A stretch of DNA of 47,653 nt, taken from assembly GCA_029259815.1 (NCBI GenBank), contig JAJDEJ010000308.1, positions 1 through 47,653 of the forward strand. The letters are read 5' to 3'. The translations under genes and the position numbers were made by a program. Of this stretch, positions 1 through 7,633 are shown piece after piece; positions within the stretch are counted from its first letter, which is position 1, and the number at the start of each line of letters is the position of its first letter. Source of the stretch: Planctomycetaceae bacterium (GTDB lineage: Bacteria > Planctomycetota > Planctomycetia > Planctomycetales > Planctomycetaceae). The notes below the pieces were generated by a model. That model saw only the letters and a program-made list of their open reading frames with translations, made no database searches and was not told the DNA's origin.

Positions 1-204
1 GATCTCTTTCGAAACACCCCTTTGGGCTACGGCCTTGCCGAACGCTCCCAGAGACGATTGGGCACCCCAGTTCGACTCACAACTCCCCAACATCCGTATG
101 ACCAACACTTGACAAGCAACGGGCTTTCATAGATGCCACCCGACCCGAATTCCTAACGGTGACGCTCCAGTCGTGGTCTTGTGAGCCGCAAGGTGAATGG
201 GCAC

Positions 205-1350
205 TTACACGCAGACGTGATCGTTCTGCTTGATGACTGGGTCACTCCAACGGAACTTCATATCGATGGCCGCTCGCGAGAGATGATTTAACATCGACAG
301 GTCGATGTGCGGGCAAGGCAGATGGGGGGCAGCTCGGCGTGTATTCGTCGAGTCAAAGACCGGATCGTCGCGCCAGTAGGAGTCGTACACGCGCATGTGT
401 TCGCGGAAGAGTTCTTCGAATTCACTCTTCACTTCCCGAACCTCACCGGCACCGTAAAAGTTGAGGCCGTAGATCTTCGTGGCGGATTCGACGGCGTCCC
501 GAATTTGTCGAGTGGTGATGGGACAGCGCGGAGTAAGGTGATAGGTCTCCCCGTACAAGTCCGGATGCGTCAGCACATGTGACATGACTGCCGAGACCCA
601 GTCGACCGGGACAAAGTTCTTACGCTCGCTGCCGTCGACGTTAATCTGGACATCGGCCACGTTGGTCCGTCCCGTTGCGTCAGGCTCACCACGCTGTCGG
701 TTGAGCGTGTCGGCAATCTGCAGGATGACATAGAAGTTGTGAAAGGTCGTCGACCAACCCGTACGACTGTCACCCACAATGATCGCTGGACGAAAAACGG
801 TCGGCGTCTTGCTGAAGCCGGCTGAGCGGACCAGCGTCTCGGCTTGAACTTTGCTGCGTTCGTAGTCGTTGCCCAATTCCTGTCCCACGTCCAATTCGCT
901 CTCCATGATGCGACCACGACGAAGACCACAGGTGTAAGAGGTCGAGACATGGTGGAATTGTTCGATGTTTGTCTCATGGCAGAAGTCGATGGCGTACTTT
1001 GTACCCTGGACGTTGGACCGCCACGGTTCGCTTTCCTGGGAGGTGCTGATGAACTGGAGGCTGGCCGCATTATGGATCAGCGCCCCACAGTTCTCTTTCA
1101 CCCAAGCGGTGTCTTCCTTGTTCAGTCCCAAACCAGGTTGAGAAATGTCTCCCTCAATCACGTGAGGCCGCGTGAGTGTGGTCCCCAGCTTCTCTTCCCA
1201 GGTCCGAAGAATGCTGTCGATTCGCTCGCCCGGGGACTGTCGACGGCTGCGACGTACGAGCACGGCCAGCGGGACCCCTTCCATGGTGAGATCGCGAACG
1301 AGGTACCGTCCGAGAAGTCCGGTCGCGCCGGTCAATAACTGGTATTCCAT
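205..1350 (-). CDS. Thioester-reductase-like SDR (extended short-chain dehydrogenase)
   Basis: A 381-residue NAD(P)-dependent reductase/epimerase of the extended SDR superfamily. The N-terminus carries the Rossmann glycine motif GATGLLGRYL (residues 8-17), and the active-site YxxxK appears as YERSK near residue 163. An NAAS stretch after the fourth beta strand and the C-terminal substrate domain resemble the thioester-reductase/male-sterility branch, which reduces acyl thioesters or acyl-CoAs. No adenylation or carrier domain is attached, so this is a free-standing reductase with an unknown acyl substrate. The ATG is preceded by GGAG about 14 bases upstream. It stands alone, with gene-free flanks on both sides. 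The SDR assignment is firm; the thioester-reductase branch is inferred from overall resemblance. Confidence 0.8.
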   Translation of the reverse strand: MEYQLLTGATGLLGRYLVRDLTMEGVPLAVLVRRSRRQSPGERIDSILRTWEEKLGTTLTRPHVIEGDISQPGLGLNKEDTAWVKENCGALIHNAASLQFISTSQESEPWRSNVQGTKYAIDFCHETNIEQFHHVSTSYTCGLRRGRIMESELDVGQELGNDYERSKVQAETLVRSAGFSKTPTVFRPAIIVGDSRTGWSTTFHNFYVILQIADTLNRQRGEPDATGRTNVADVQINVDGSERKNFVPVDWVSAVMSHVLTHPDLYGETYHLTPRCPITTRQIRDAVESATKIYGLNFYGAGEVREVKSEFEELFREHMRVYDSYWRDDPVFDSTNTRRAAPHLPCPHIDLSMLNHLSRAAIDMKFRWSDPVIKQNDHVCV

Positions 1351-1716
1351 CTTGGAGTTGAATCTCCGTTAATTGGATAATCTGGGGGGCGCGGATCGTT
1401 GGTCGATCGACGCGGGAGACGAGGTCGCGGAGTGGGGGAAGCGGCAGGAACCCGCGAGCATTCTCTTTGAGAATAAATTCTACTTGTGGGTTTGTCGCCT
1501 CACAATGGATCGGACAGGCGAGGCCTGAAGTTTCTCGAATTCAGGTCCATTCGAGCCAATCGCCGCCATGTGGCGAAACAGTGTGCACATAACCAGCAAC
1601 CTTGTCACTGGTTATGGCTACAACCGACGATAGTCCCCGTCTCAAACACAGATACCTGTCAAGCCCCGAATGCGCCAAAGGTCAGTGATTTTTGGACTTC
1701 ATTCCGATTATGCGGT
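1351..1716. other. Gene-free interval with one inverted repeat
   Basis: No convincing gene is seen. A 78-codon frame at 1486-1722 has no recognisable content. The only clear structure is a perfect 9-bp inverted repeat (CATAACCAG / CTGGTTATG) with an 11-nt spacer at 1588-1616. It has no T-run, so it looks more like an operator or small hairpin than a terminator. Confidence 0.5.
1588..1616. repeat. Perfect 9-bp inverted repeat
   Basis: CATAACCAG at 1588-1596 is matched by CTGGTTATG at 1608-1616. It lies between the start of the SDR gene and the end of the PilZ-like gene. It could bind a dimeric regulator of the SDR gene, but the distance to that start (about 240 bases) is long. Function unknown. 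Confidence 0.4.
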
Positions 1717-2070
1717 TCATGACTCTTGGTTATCGCTGACGAAACGTCCACCACTGATAAACATGCCATTTTCACAGGGGTGACACCATTCAATCAGGAC
1801 TCGGTAACTGAATTCACGCGTCTCGCTTGCCATCCGCACAGTGACCTCTCCGACCGAGACCGAGCCACGATGAAGTAACCCAATTCCGAATCGGCTGATT
1901 TCACGCGTCATCGCGGAGATCGTATTTCCCCGTTCTGTCTTAATTTCAGCTGGGACAGAGAGTTCCAGTCGCTCGACAGTCCGACCATGTTCCATATCGG
2001 TCTTGCCGATGCTCTCCAACACTGTCCGGAGGTCATCCAGTGTTGGGCGGCTCCACGGATCTTGGGACAT
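1717..2070 (-). CDS. PilZ-domain-like protein
   Basis: A 117-residue cytoplasmic protein whose C-terminal 75 residues look like a PilZ beta-barrel. A Arg-rich segment (ERLELSVPAEI) is followed by the degenerate loop REISRFGIGLLH, in place of the usual (D/N)xSxxG, then strands typical of PilZ proteins. PilZ domains bind cyclic di-GMP and pass the signal to motility, polysaccharide or protein partners. The RxxxR half of the ligand motif is not obvious, so c-di-GMP binding is doubtful. A longer in-frame start exists at 2202, but the ATG at 2070 has AGGAG about 12 bases upstream and removes an unconvincing leader, so it is preferred. Confidence 0.6.
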   Translation of the reverse strand: MSQDPWSRPTLDDLRTVLESIGKTDMEHGRTVERLELSVPAEIKTERGNTISAMTREISRFGIGLLHRGSVSVGEVTVRMASETREFSYRVLIEWCHPCENGMFISGGRFVSDNQES

Positions 2071-2244
2071 ATCTCTGGCTCCTGAGTTGATGACGGTAAT
2101 CGCCTCAACTATAGGACGCTGATTCAGCCCATGAGAATGCGGTCGACCAAATCCCACCGATGACAGTGCGGAGACTCCTCGACTTGTCCGAACAACCGGC
2201 ACAACCTTCCCTTCACAGGCCCAAGCTCGGTGAAGTGCGGTCAG

Positions 2245-4068
2245 TCATGCGTATGTCGTGGAGCGGCGAGACAGCAGCCGCATGGACAACATCAGCAACA
2301 CGAGGCCTCCAACGAACCACAGTGGCCGGGAATACCAGACGGATGCCAACGGTGCATTTGTGGTCGGCGTCGTGGAGCCGGGAGCAGCCGCTGCAACAGT
2401 CGAGGGGTTCGTGTCATTCACGCCAAGTAAGATCGGCGGGGCGACAGCGACCTGTTCTGACCTACCATCTCTTTGGTTTGATCGCGAGGTGTTGGGTGCT
2501 GGTAGCGTGGGCCATTGTGGTCGTTCGGACTGCAAGACTCGATCGCGGTTGGCGGCCACGTGAGCGAGAAAGTCTTCGCTCTCTTCAGCCGTCGAGAGAT
2601 CGGTCGGATTATGAGCTTCGGTGTCATACCGCACCAATGCCGGTCCGTTGCCAAATGATCGAACGTTGTTGTTGCTCGGCGGATTCGTGTCGTCCGGCCA
2701 GGCGAGGTTGACAATGGCATTGCTCGATTCGTGGTGACTGTCAGTGCCGGTCATTTCGGACGATGCGGGACTCGCCCATTGACTTCCTTCCGCGTCTGAG
2801 GGGAAGTCATCACTGGACGGGGGCAGCAAATTGACACCGCTACGACCATTCCTGGACAGCTCGATCTTTGGTCTCTGGTCGATTGCTCGACTTTGCGGCA
2901 ACCTGTTTGAAGCCTCCGGGACAGCAGCCTGCCATCCAAGAGACGACGTGCCGGCTGTGAACGAGCTGAATGCACGACTGGCTGCTTGGCCAAATGCATC
3001 GTCATGTGGGGCGGGCTCGTCTGTCCACGATTCGGCTTTGGGCGATGTCGATGCCAGGCTATCCTTGCGAATGTCGCTGGCGATTCGTTTGGCCAGGTCA
3101 CTCGGACGCTCATCTGAGACATCGAATTCAACACCTTCCAGGACGGCCAATTCCTGGGCAGCGAGAGTCTTACGATAAGCGTCCTCGAGCCTCCAGCTGT
3201 CCCAGTCCTCATGCGCTTGGGTGAGCAGCGTTTGCACGCGATCCTTGGCAGTGAGCGTGGCTCCCTTGAGAGGTGGCTGTTCCCGTTGCAGACGTCCTCG
3301 ATCTGACTTGCGTTCGAACGACACCGATGAGATGGGACGTCGATCTGGGTCAGACGTTGCCTGTTTTTCAACTCGGTTGTTGGCGACAAAATCTGCGAAC
3401 GGATTGACCTCATCGGCAGCCTTGCTGACGGTCGCATCAGTCTTACTATGCAGGTCAGCCTTGAGTTGGTCGAGACGTGAATCGAAGTCCGCAGCGAACA
3501 GGTTCTTGTCACCCCGATCGGACTTTGACGTAGCTCCTCGATCGGAGTCGCCTTTCGTTGTCCGAGCACTGTCGGCTGCGTTTGGTTTGCGGGTCGATGA
3601 CGGCTTCGTTTGTGTCAGTAACTCTTCAAGTGTCGCCGCCCGCTGCCTGACCTCGGTTTCGGACTGACTGATCGTCTCAGCGGAATCCCGCTTGGCCTGA
3701 CTCAAAGCTCCGTCGGAACCTACGAAGGGATCAGTCGTGGTTCCATCCGAGTCCGCCTGACGACGACTCATCAGACGGTCCATCAGATTCTCAGCCCCGA
3801 ACTCCTCTTGCGGGAGTTTCAAGTCGGTCTCAGAGCGGCTCACGGTAGATGTCTTCAAGTCCGAGTCGGCATCACCTGCATCGGCGATCGCGGCGCTTTC
3901 TTCGGTGCTCTCGTCCACTTCCGCCTTCTGTCCTCGCCAACTCGAAAGGAATTCGCGAGGACTCTTGACACATCCAGGCAGCGACAACCCCAGCAAGAGT
4001 GCCGCCGTTGTGAGACAAACGGCCCATGAAGAGCTGGGATGGCGGCGAGAAATAGTTGTCGGAATCAC
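2245..4068 (-). CDS. Large low-complexity lipoprotein with C-terminal membrane anchor
   Basis: A protein of about 607 residues that I do not recognise. From a GTG at 4068, preceded by GGAGG at good spacing, the N-terminus reads as a lipoprotein signal: basic n-region, hydrophobic LTTAALLLGLSL, then PGC as lipobox. A longer frame runs to a TTG at 4146 but has no comparable ribosome site. The body is rich in Ser, Asp, Glu, Arg and Gln, looks largely disordered, and includes a short alpha-helical part (VQTLLTQAHEDWDSWRLEDAYRKTLAAQELA) that may be one TPR-like hairpin. A hydrophobic stretch near the C-terminus (PLWFVGGLVLLMLSMRLL) followed by Arg-Arg predicts a second membrane anchor. A cell-envelope role is an inference. 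It is transcribed alone. Confidence 0.65.
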   Translation of the reverse strand: MIPTTISRRHPSSSWAVCLTTAALLLGLSLPGCVKSPREFLSSWRGQKAEVDESTEESAAIADAGDADSDLKTSTVSRSETDLKLPQEEFGAENLMDRLMSRRQADSDGTTTDPFVGSDGALSQAKRDSAETISQSETEVRQRAATLEELLTQTKPSSTRKPNAADSARTTKGDSDRGATSKSDRGDKNLFAADFDSRLDQLKADLHSKTDATVSKAADEVNPFADFVANNRVEKQATSDPDRRPISSVSFERKSDRGRLQREQPPLKGATLTAKDRVQTLLTQAHEDWDSWRLEDAYRKTLAAQELAVLEGVEFDVSDERPSDLAKRIASDIRKDSLASTSPKAESWTDEPAPHDDAFGQAASRAFSSFTAGTSSLGWQAAVPEASNRLPQSRAIDQRPKIELSRNGRSGVNLLPPSSDDFPSDAEGSQWASPASSEMTGTDSHHESSNAIVNLAWPDDTNPPSNNNVRSFGNGPALVRYDTEAHNPTDLSTAEESEDFLAHVAANRDRVLQSERPQWPTLPAPNTSRSNQRDGRSEQVAVAPPILLGVNDTNPSTVAAAAPGSTTPTTNAPLASVWYSRPLWFVGGLVLLMLSMRLLSRRSTTYA

Positions 4069-4361
4069 GGGTTCCCTCCAGTCGACCTGCACAATGGTGG
4101 CAGTTGTGTATCGACGAGGGGAAATTCTCCACATGAAGGGATTCAATGGAACTTGTCAACTCGACCCGTCATGCCTGCTCTACCGGGTTGATCTCCTTTG
4201 CGGATTACCCAGCTTCTCATGCAGACTGGCTCTTTGAGCAGTGACAGTCAGGAGTCGTCGTCAAACCGGAGTCTGCGCAGCAGCAAAACAAAAACCGCAG
4301 AACCTCAAGGCGCCGGTTGACAAGGCGCCAGTTGACGATCGGACTTAAGCGAGAACGGTTG
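4069..4361. other. Intergenic region with short direct repeat
   Basis: Contains a tandem 15-mer at about 4308-4337, two copies of CAAGGCGCC(A/G)GTTGA. GGCGCC is itself a palindrome, so the pair can fold. Read on the minus strand it lies just downstream of the gene ending at 4362 and is followed about 14 bases later by a T-rich run; a weak terminator is possible but not convincing. Confidence 0.3.
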
Positions 4362-4718
4362 TCAGGCTTTGGCAGCCTCTTCTTCGCCTTGCGTCCAATC
4401 CATCAGCAGATCGTCCTTAACTTCCAGCTTGACCTGCTCCTCGGATGAGGCTTGATTGTCGACAGCGACTCCCAATTCGGCGAGACGCTCAACTTGCTCA
4501 CTGTCTTTCTCGACCGTTTCGTCGTCGGTGATGGCTCGCCACCATTGCAAGTGGGGCCAGTCTCGACGAATCGTCTTGATGCAAGTGTGCATGGCACGAC
4601 CGTTGGTCCCGGCGCTGAAGCCTGCTCGCTGGGCAATGGCGCTGAATTTTGCGACCTTGTCCGCCCGTTTCAGCTCCCAGAGGACTTCGGCCACATCCTC
4701 AGCTCGGGTGGATGTCAT
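4362..4718 (-). CDS. Small protein resembling the alkyltransferase (MGMT/ATL) DNA-binding domain
   Basis: A 118-residue soluble protein. Residues 22-66 follow the pattern of the MGMT/ATL DNA-binding domain: V-x-x-F-x-x-I-A-x-x-A-G-x-S, a run of small residues where a recognition helix would sit, then LQWWRAI at the place where alkyltransferases have PCHRVI and ATL proteins have PWHRVI. The reactive cysteine is therefore absent, as in ATL proteins that only flag damaged bases. The resemblance is by eye and the rest of the sequence is unlike MGMT, so a different helix-turn-helix is possible. The tail is acidic. The ATG at 4718 with GGAG upstream is preferred over an upstream start at 4742. No partner gene is adjacent. 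Confidence 0.5.
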   Translation of the reverse strand: MTSTRAEDVAEVLWELKRADKVAKFSAIAQRAGFSAGTNGRAMHTCIKTIRRDWPHLQWWRAITDDETVEKDSEQVERLAELGVAVDNQASSEEQVKLEVKDDLLMDWTQGEEEAAKA

Positions 4719-4949
4719 AATGGTAACTCCGCGTCTTGGCAATAAGTGACTTGAAGGGTGTTCAAACAGAATTGATGATGGCGGCTCATACCGACCATTT
4801 GAGCTTTGACGCTCTCTGCTACACTATCTCAGCAGGAATAAAAGCTCAAGCCGGGTGCCGTTCGACAAGCTCAGCAGGACAGATCTGCGAGGCCCGGATG
4901 TTGGGCGGAGTCCCGTTCTCAGCGATTTGTCAGCAATTCAAAATCAATC

Positions 4950-5393
4950 ATGGATCAACTCTTCACAGGCCTCGGTTTGCGATTTCGGTATCCCGAAGAC
5001 TGGGAACTTTCCGAAGAACTCGGAGAGGATGAAGCTTGTATTACCGTGAACAGTCCCTCGACGGCGTTCTGGTCGGTGACGGTCATCCGTGAACGTCCGG
5101 AGCCCCTGGATGTCATCCGTGCTGTCGTGCAGGCGTATGAAGAGGAGTACGATGAATTGGATCTCATCGAGTCCGAAGTCGAAGTGGCCATGCGACAGGT
5201 TCAAGCAATCGAGATTGATTTTGTCTGCCTGGAACTGACGAATACTGCTCATGTGCGAGCATTCCAAACGGATGTCTCCACCATCCTGGTGCTGTACCAA
5301 CTCAATGATAACGAACTGGATTCTCTGGAACCGGTGCTCGATCAAATCACAAGCAGCCTGATCTGCGACACCGACATCTCGCCACTCCAGTGA
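4950..5393 (+). CDS. Hypothetical protein, possibly DcrB/PsbP-like fold
   Basis: A 147-residue protein without signal peptide. Its opening GLRFRYPEDWELSEE, followed by alternating strand-like segments (ACITVNSP, FWSVTVIRE) and a closing helix (LDSLEPVLDQITSSL), is the usual layout of small DUF1795/PsbP-like single-domain proteins that begin with a peptide of the form F-x-Y-P-x-x-W. The function of such proteins in planctomycetes is not known. It is the first of three genes pointing the same way (to 6741), with a gap of about 100 bases to the next, so it may be co-transcribed with the winged-helix and TPR genes. Confidence 0.6.
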   Translation: MDQLFTGLGLRFRYPEDWELSEELGEDEACITVNSPSTAFWSVTVIRERPEPLDVIRAVVQAYEEEYDELDLIESEVEVAMRQVQAIEIDFVCLELTNTAHVRAFQTDVSTILVLYQLNDNELDSLEPVLDQITSSLICDTDISPLQ

Positions 5394-5497
5394 AATGGAT
5401 CTCCTGCCCCCCGGAAGAGTCTTTGCGATCGGACCGCTCTATCCCCTATACTGGTTCAGTCCAATTGACACATTCACTTCATTTCGGAGTCATCAGG

Positions 5498-5716
5498 ATG
5501 ACGACAGAAAATCGAGAGGAAGTTGACGGCATCGGGGCAGTCGCGGGGTGCATTTGGAGCTATCTGGATGAACAGGGTCCAGTCACGATGACTCAACTCG
5601 TTCGTGAGGTTGAGGCACCGCGAGATTCTGTGATGCAGGGAGTTGGGTGGCTGGCTCGGGAGGGCAAGGTCTCCATCACCAAAGAGACACGCAGCCGCAA
5701 GATCAGTCTGACATAG
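5498..5716 (+). CDS. Winged-helix protein of the DUF2582 type
   Basis: A 72-residue protein matching the small winged-helix family DUF2582: IGAVAGCIWSYLDEQG is helix 1, VTMTQLVREV and DSVMQGVGWLAREGKV form the helix-turn-helix and wing, ending in a short strand. Family members are single-domain DNA-binding-like proteins of unknown target. The longer frame from 5390 overlaps the preceding gene and reads as non-coding; the ATG at 5498 has GGAG nine bases before it. The TPR gene begins 59 bases downstream, so a shared transcript is likely. Confidence 0.75.
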   Translation: MTTENREEVDGIGAVAGCIWSYLDEQGPVTMTQLVREVEAPRDSVMQGVGWLAREGKVSITKETRSRKISLT

Positions 5717-5775
5717 ACGAGCACTTGGACCGGCTGTCATGCAATCCCGCATTTGACGTTTGAAATCATCTACCT

Positions 5776-6741
5776 ATGACGACTCCGACTGCAGTCGATG
5801 GGCTCTTGGACAAAGCCAAACAGTGTTCCCGAAAACGGGACTACGGGGCAGCGATTGAACATTTTCAAGAAGTCCTCGCGATCAAAGATCTTAATGTGGT
5901 AGCTCATGAAGGATTGGCCGCGGCCGCCTTCATGGCAAAGAACTACGACCTCGCCATCAAACACTTCAAACGCGTCTCTCAGATCGATCCGCGCCGAGGT
6001 CAGGCAATCATCAATCTGGGGGCAGTCTACAATCGCAAGGGCGATTACAACTCAGCCGTGCAAGCTCTTCGTAAAGCTCTGGCCAAAGACCGAAAGAGTG
6101 CCGAGGCCTACTACAATCTGGGCATTGCTCACCGCGGACTGAACCAGTTGAGCATGGCTGTCTCTGCCTACAAAGAGGCCATCCGCTTAAAACCCGATAT
6201 GGCGGAAGCCTACCAGAATCTTGCGAACGTCTTCGTTGAGATGGGGAACACGCACCAGGCCATCCTGCACTACCAGCGTGCCCTCGACATTCGCCCGGAT
6301 TTCGAGAAAGCCATTCATGGCCTTGAACGAGCCAAAAACGCCAAACGGGCGTTGGACGAAGCCGTCAGTCCGTTCGGACGTCTGGTCGACATCAACACGA
6401 TGAAGAAGGCGGGTGAGGCGACGGCGTCACGTCAGCTGACTGAGCAGGAGCGATACGACGACCGCGTGGCTGTCCACACCTACGCGAAGGATGCTCTCTT
6501 TGTGGCGAGAGATGTGCACGAGAACCTTCAATCCGAACTGGAACCTCACTTACAGGAGTTCACTCGCGCCTTCAATCAGAGCAAGGACGCACGCGGCTTC
6601 TGGAGTGAGTTTCAAGAATTGTCAAAGTCATTGCAAAACTTCGAACAGCTCGTTGATGATCTGATCCGATACACCGGCAAGTTGCGGACTCACGAACAGG
6701 AGATCGTGAGTCTACAGACCAGCGAATCGACTGAGCCGTAA
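5776..6741 (+). CDS. Tetratricopeptide repeat protein
   Basis: A 321-residue cytoplasmic protein (no signal peptide). Residues about 5-190 hold five consecutive TPR units with the expected W/Y-G-A-Y-P spacing, for example AIEHFQEVLAIKD, AIKHFKRVSQIDP, AVQALRKALAKD, AVSAYKEAIRLKP and AILHYQRALDIRP. Residues about 200-321 are helical and charged, with a likely coiled coil near LSKSLQNFEQLVDDLIRYTGKLRTHEQE. TPR proteins scaffold protein complexes; no enzymatic domain is present and the partner is unknown. It closes a run of three same-strand genes and converges with the SDR gene that ends at 6764. Confidence 0.85.
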   Translation: MTTPTAVDGLLDKAKQCSRKRDYGAAIEHFQEVLAIKDLNVVAHEGLAAAAFMAKNYDLAIKHFKRVSQIDPRRGQAIINLGAVYNRKGDYNSAVQALRKALAKDRKSAEAYYNLGIAHRGLNQLSMAVSAYKEAIRLKPDMAEAYQNLANVFVEMGNTHQAILHYQRALDIRPDFEKAIHGLERAKNAKRALDEAVSPFGRLVDINTMKKAGEATASRQLTEQERYDDRVAVHTYAKDALFVARDVHENLQSELEPHLQEFTRAFNQSKDARGFWSEFQELSKSLQNFEQLVDDLIRYTGKLRTHEQEIVSLQTSESTEP

Positions 6742-6763
6742 GCGTCGTCGATCGGTTTTAAGC

Positions 6764-7537
6764 TCAATGAGCTGTCCAACCGCCATCGACCGTCAACAGA
6801 CTCCCGGTGGTATAGCTCGCTGCATCGCTGGCCAGGTATATGGCAGCCCCTTGAATCTCTTCCAATCGTCCCCAGCGTCCCAGGGCAACGGCCCCGACGA
6901 TTGTTTTCTTCGCTTCTTCAGTCTCAGCGATCGGGATGTTCATCGGTGTGAGGAACGGTCCAGGACAGATCGCGTTGACCGTGATATTCCACGGAGCAAG
7001 CTCAAGCCCGAGTGCCCGAGTCATCTGCACGACCGCTCCCTTGCTTGACGCGTACGGTGTCCGATTGGCAAGACCGACGACACCCAGTGTGCTGGCCAGA
7101 TTGATGATCCGCCCATTCTGCTGCTCCTTCATCAAGGGCACGACTGTTCTCGAGCACAGCCAGAGTCCGTTGACGTTGATTTCCTGCACTTCCTGAAACT
7201 GCTCCAATGTCAGCTCATCGATTGGACCGCGGATATTGACGCCCGCATTGTTGATCAGGATGTCGACCTTGCCAAACTCCTTGACGGCCCGTTCGACCAT
7301 TGCCTGAACGCTTGCAGCGTCGGTCACGTCACTTTCGATACCGATCACACGATGGCCAAAGTCGTTGGCAATCTGTTGAGCAGTCGCCTCCGCCTCCTTC
7401 GCGTGTCGGCTTGTCAGCAACACATCCGCCCCTGCCGAGGCGAGCCCTGCCGCCATTGCTTCTCCGAGCCCTTTCGAGCCGCCCGTCACAATGGCTGCGC
7501 GATCGGTGAGGTCAAATTGTTTGATCCCTGGCAGCAT
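6764..7537 (-). CDS. SDR oxidoreductase, gluconate 5-dehydrogenase-like
   Basis: A 257-residue classical short-chain dehydrogenase. Visible motifs are TGGSKGLG (cofactor loop), NNAG, the catalytic Ser in NLAST and YASSK (Tyr-Lys pair), and PGPFLTPM. The length and the opening FDLTDRAAIVTGGSKGLGEAMA resemble gluconate 5-dehydrogenase/2-deoxy-D-gluconate 3-dehydrogenase enzymes, which reduce keto-acids of sugars with NAD(P)H, but SDR substrate calls from sequence alone are weak. The ATG has GGGAG nine bases upstream. It converges on the TPR gene with a 22-base gap. Confidence 0.85.
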   Translation of the reverse strand: MLPGIKQFDLTDRAAIVTGGSKGLGEAMAAGLASAGADVLLTSRHAKEAEATAQQIANDFGHRVIGIESDVTDAASVQAMVERAVKEFGKVDILINNAGVNIRGPIDELTLEQFQEVQEINVNGLWLCSRTVVPLMKEQQNGRIINLASTLGVVGLANRTPYASSKGAVVQMTRALGLELAPWNITVNAICPGPFLTPMNIPIAETEEAKKTIVGAVALGRWGRLEEIQGAAIYLASDAASYTTGSLLTVDGGWTAH

Positions 7538-7633
7538 GGTCTTCTCCCCTGGGAAGTGATTTCGTTGTTGTCAGTCGACAGTCTATTGGCCGGATTGCTG
7601 TGACTCAATTGACTTGAGGTCCCATGAGCAACC

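Noticed and set aside
60..110. tRNA-like TTCGACTC sequence
   Set aside because: No acceptor, D or anticodon arms could be fitted around it.
1486..1722. 78-codon plus-strand frame
   Set aside because: No ribosome site, no domain, overlaps the inverted repeat.
4308..4361. Terminator for the small ATL-like gene
   Set aside because: GGCGCC repeats fold, but the T-rich run is about 14 bases away from the stem, so it is not a proper intrinsic terminator.
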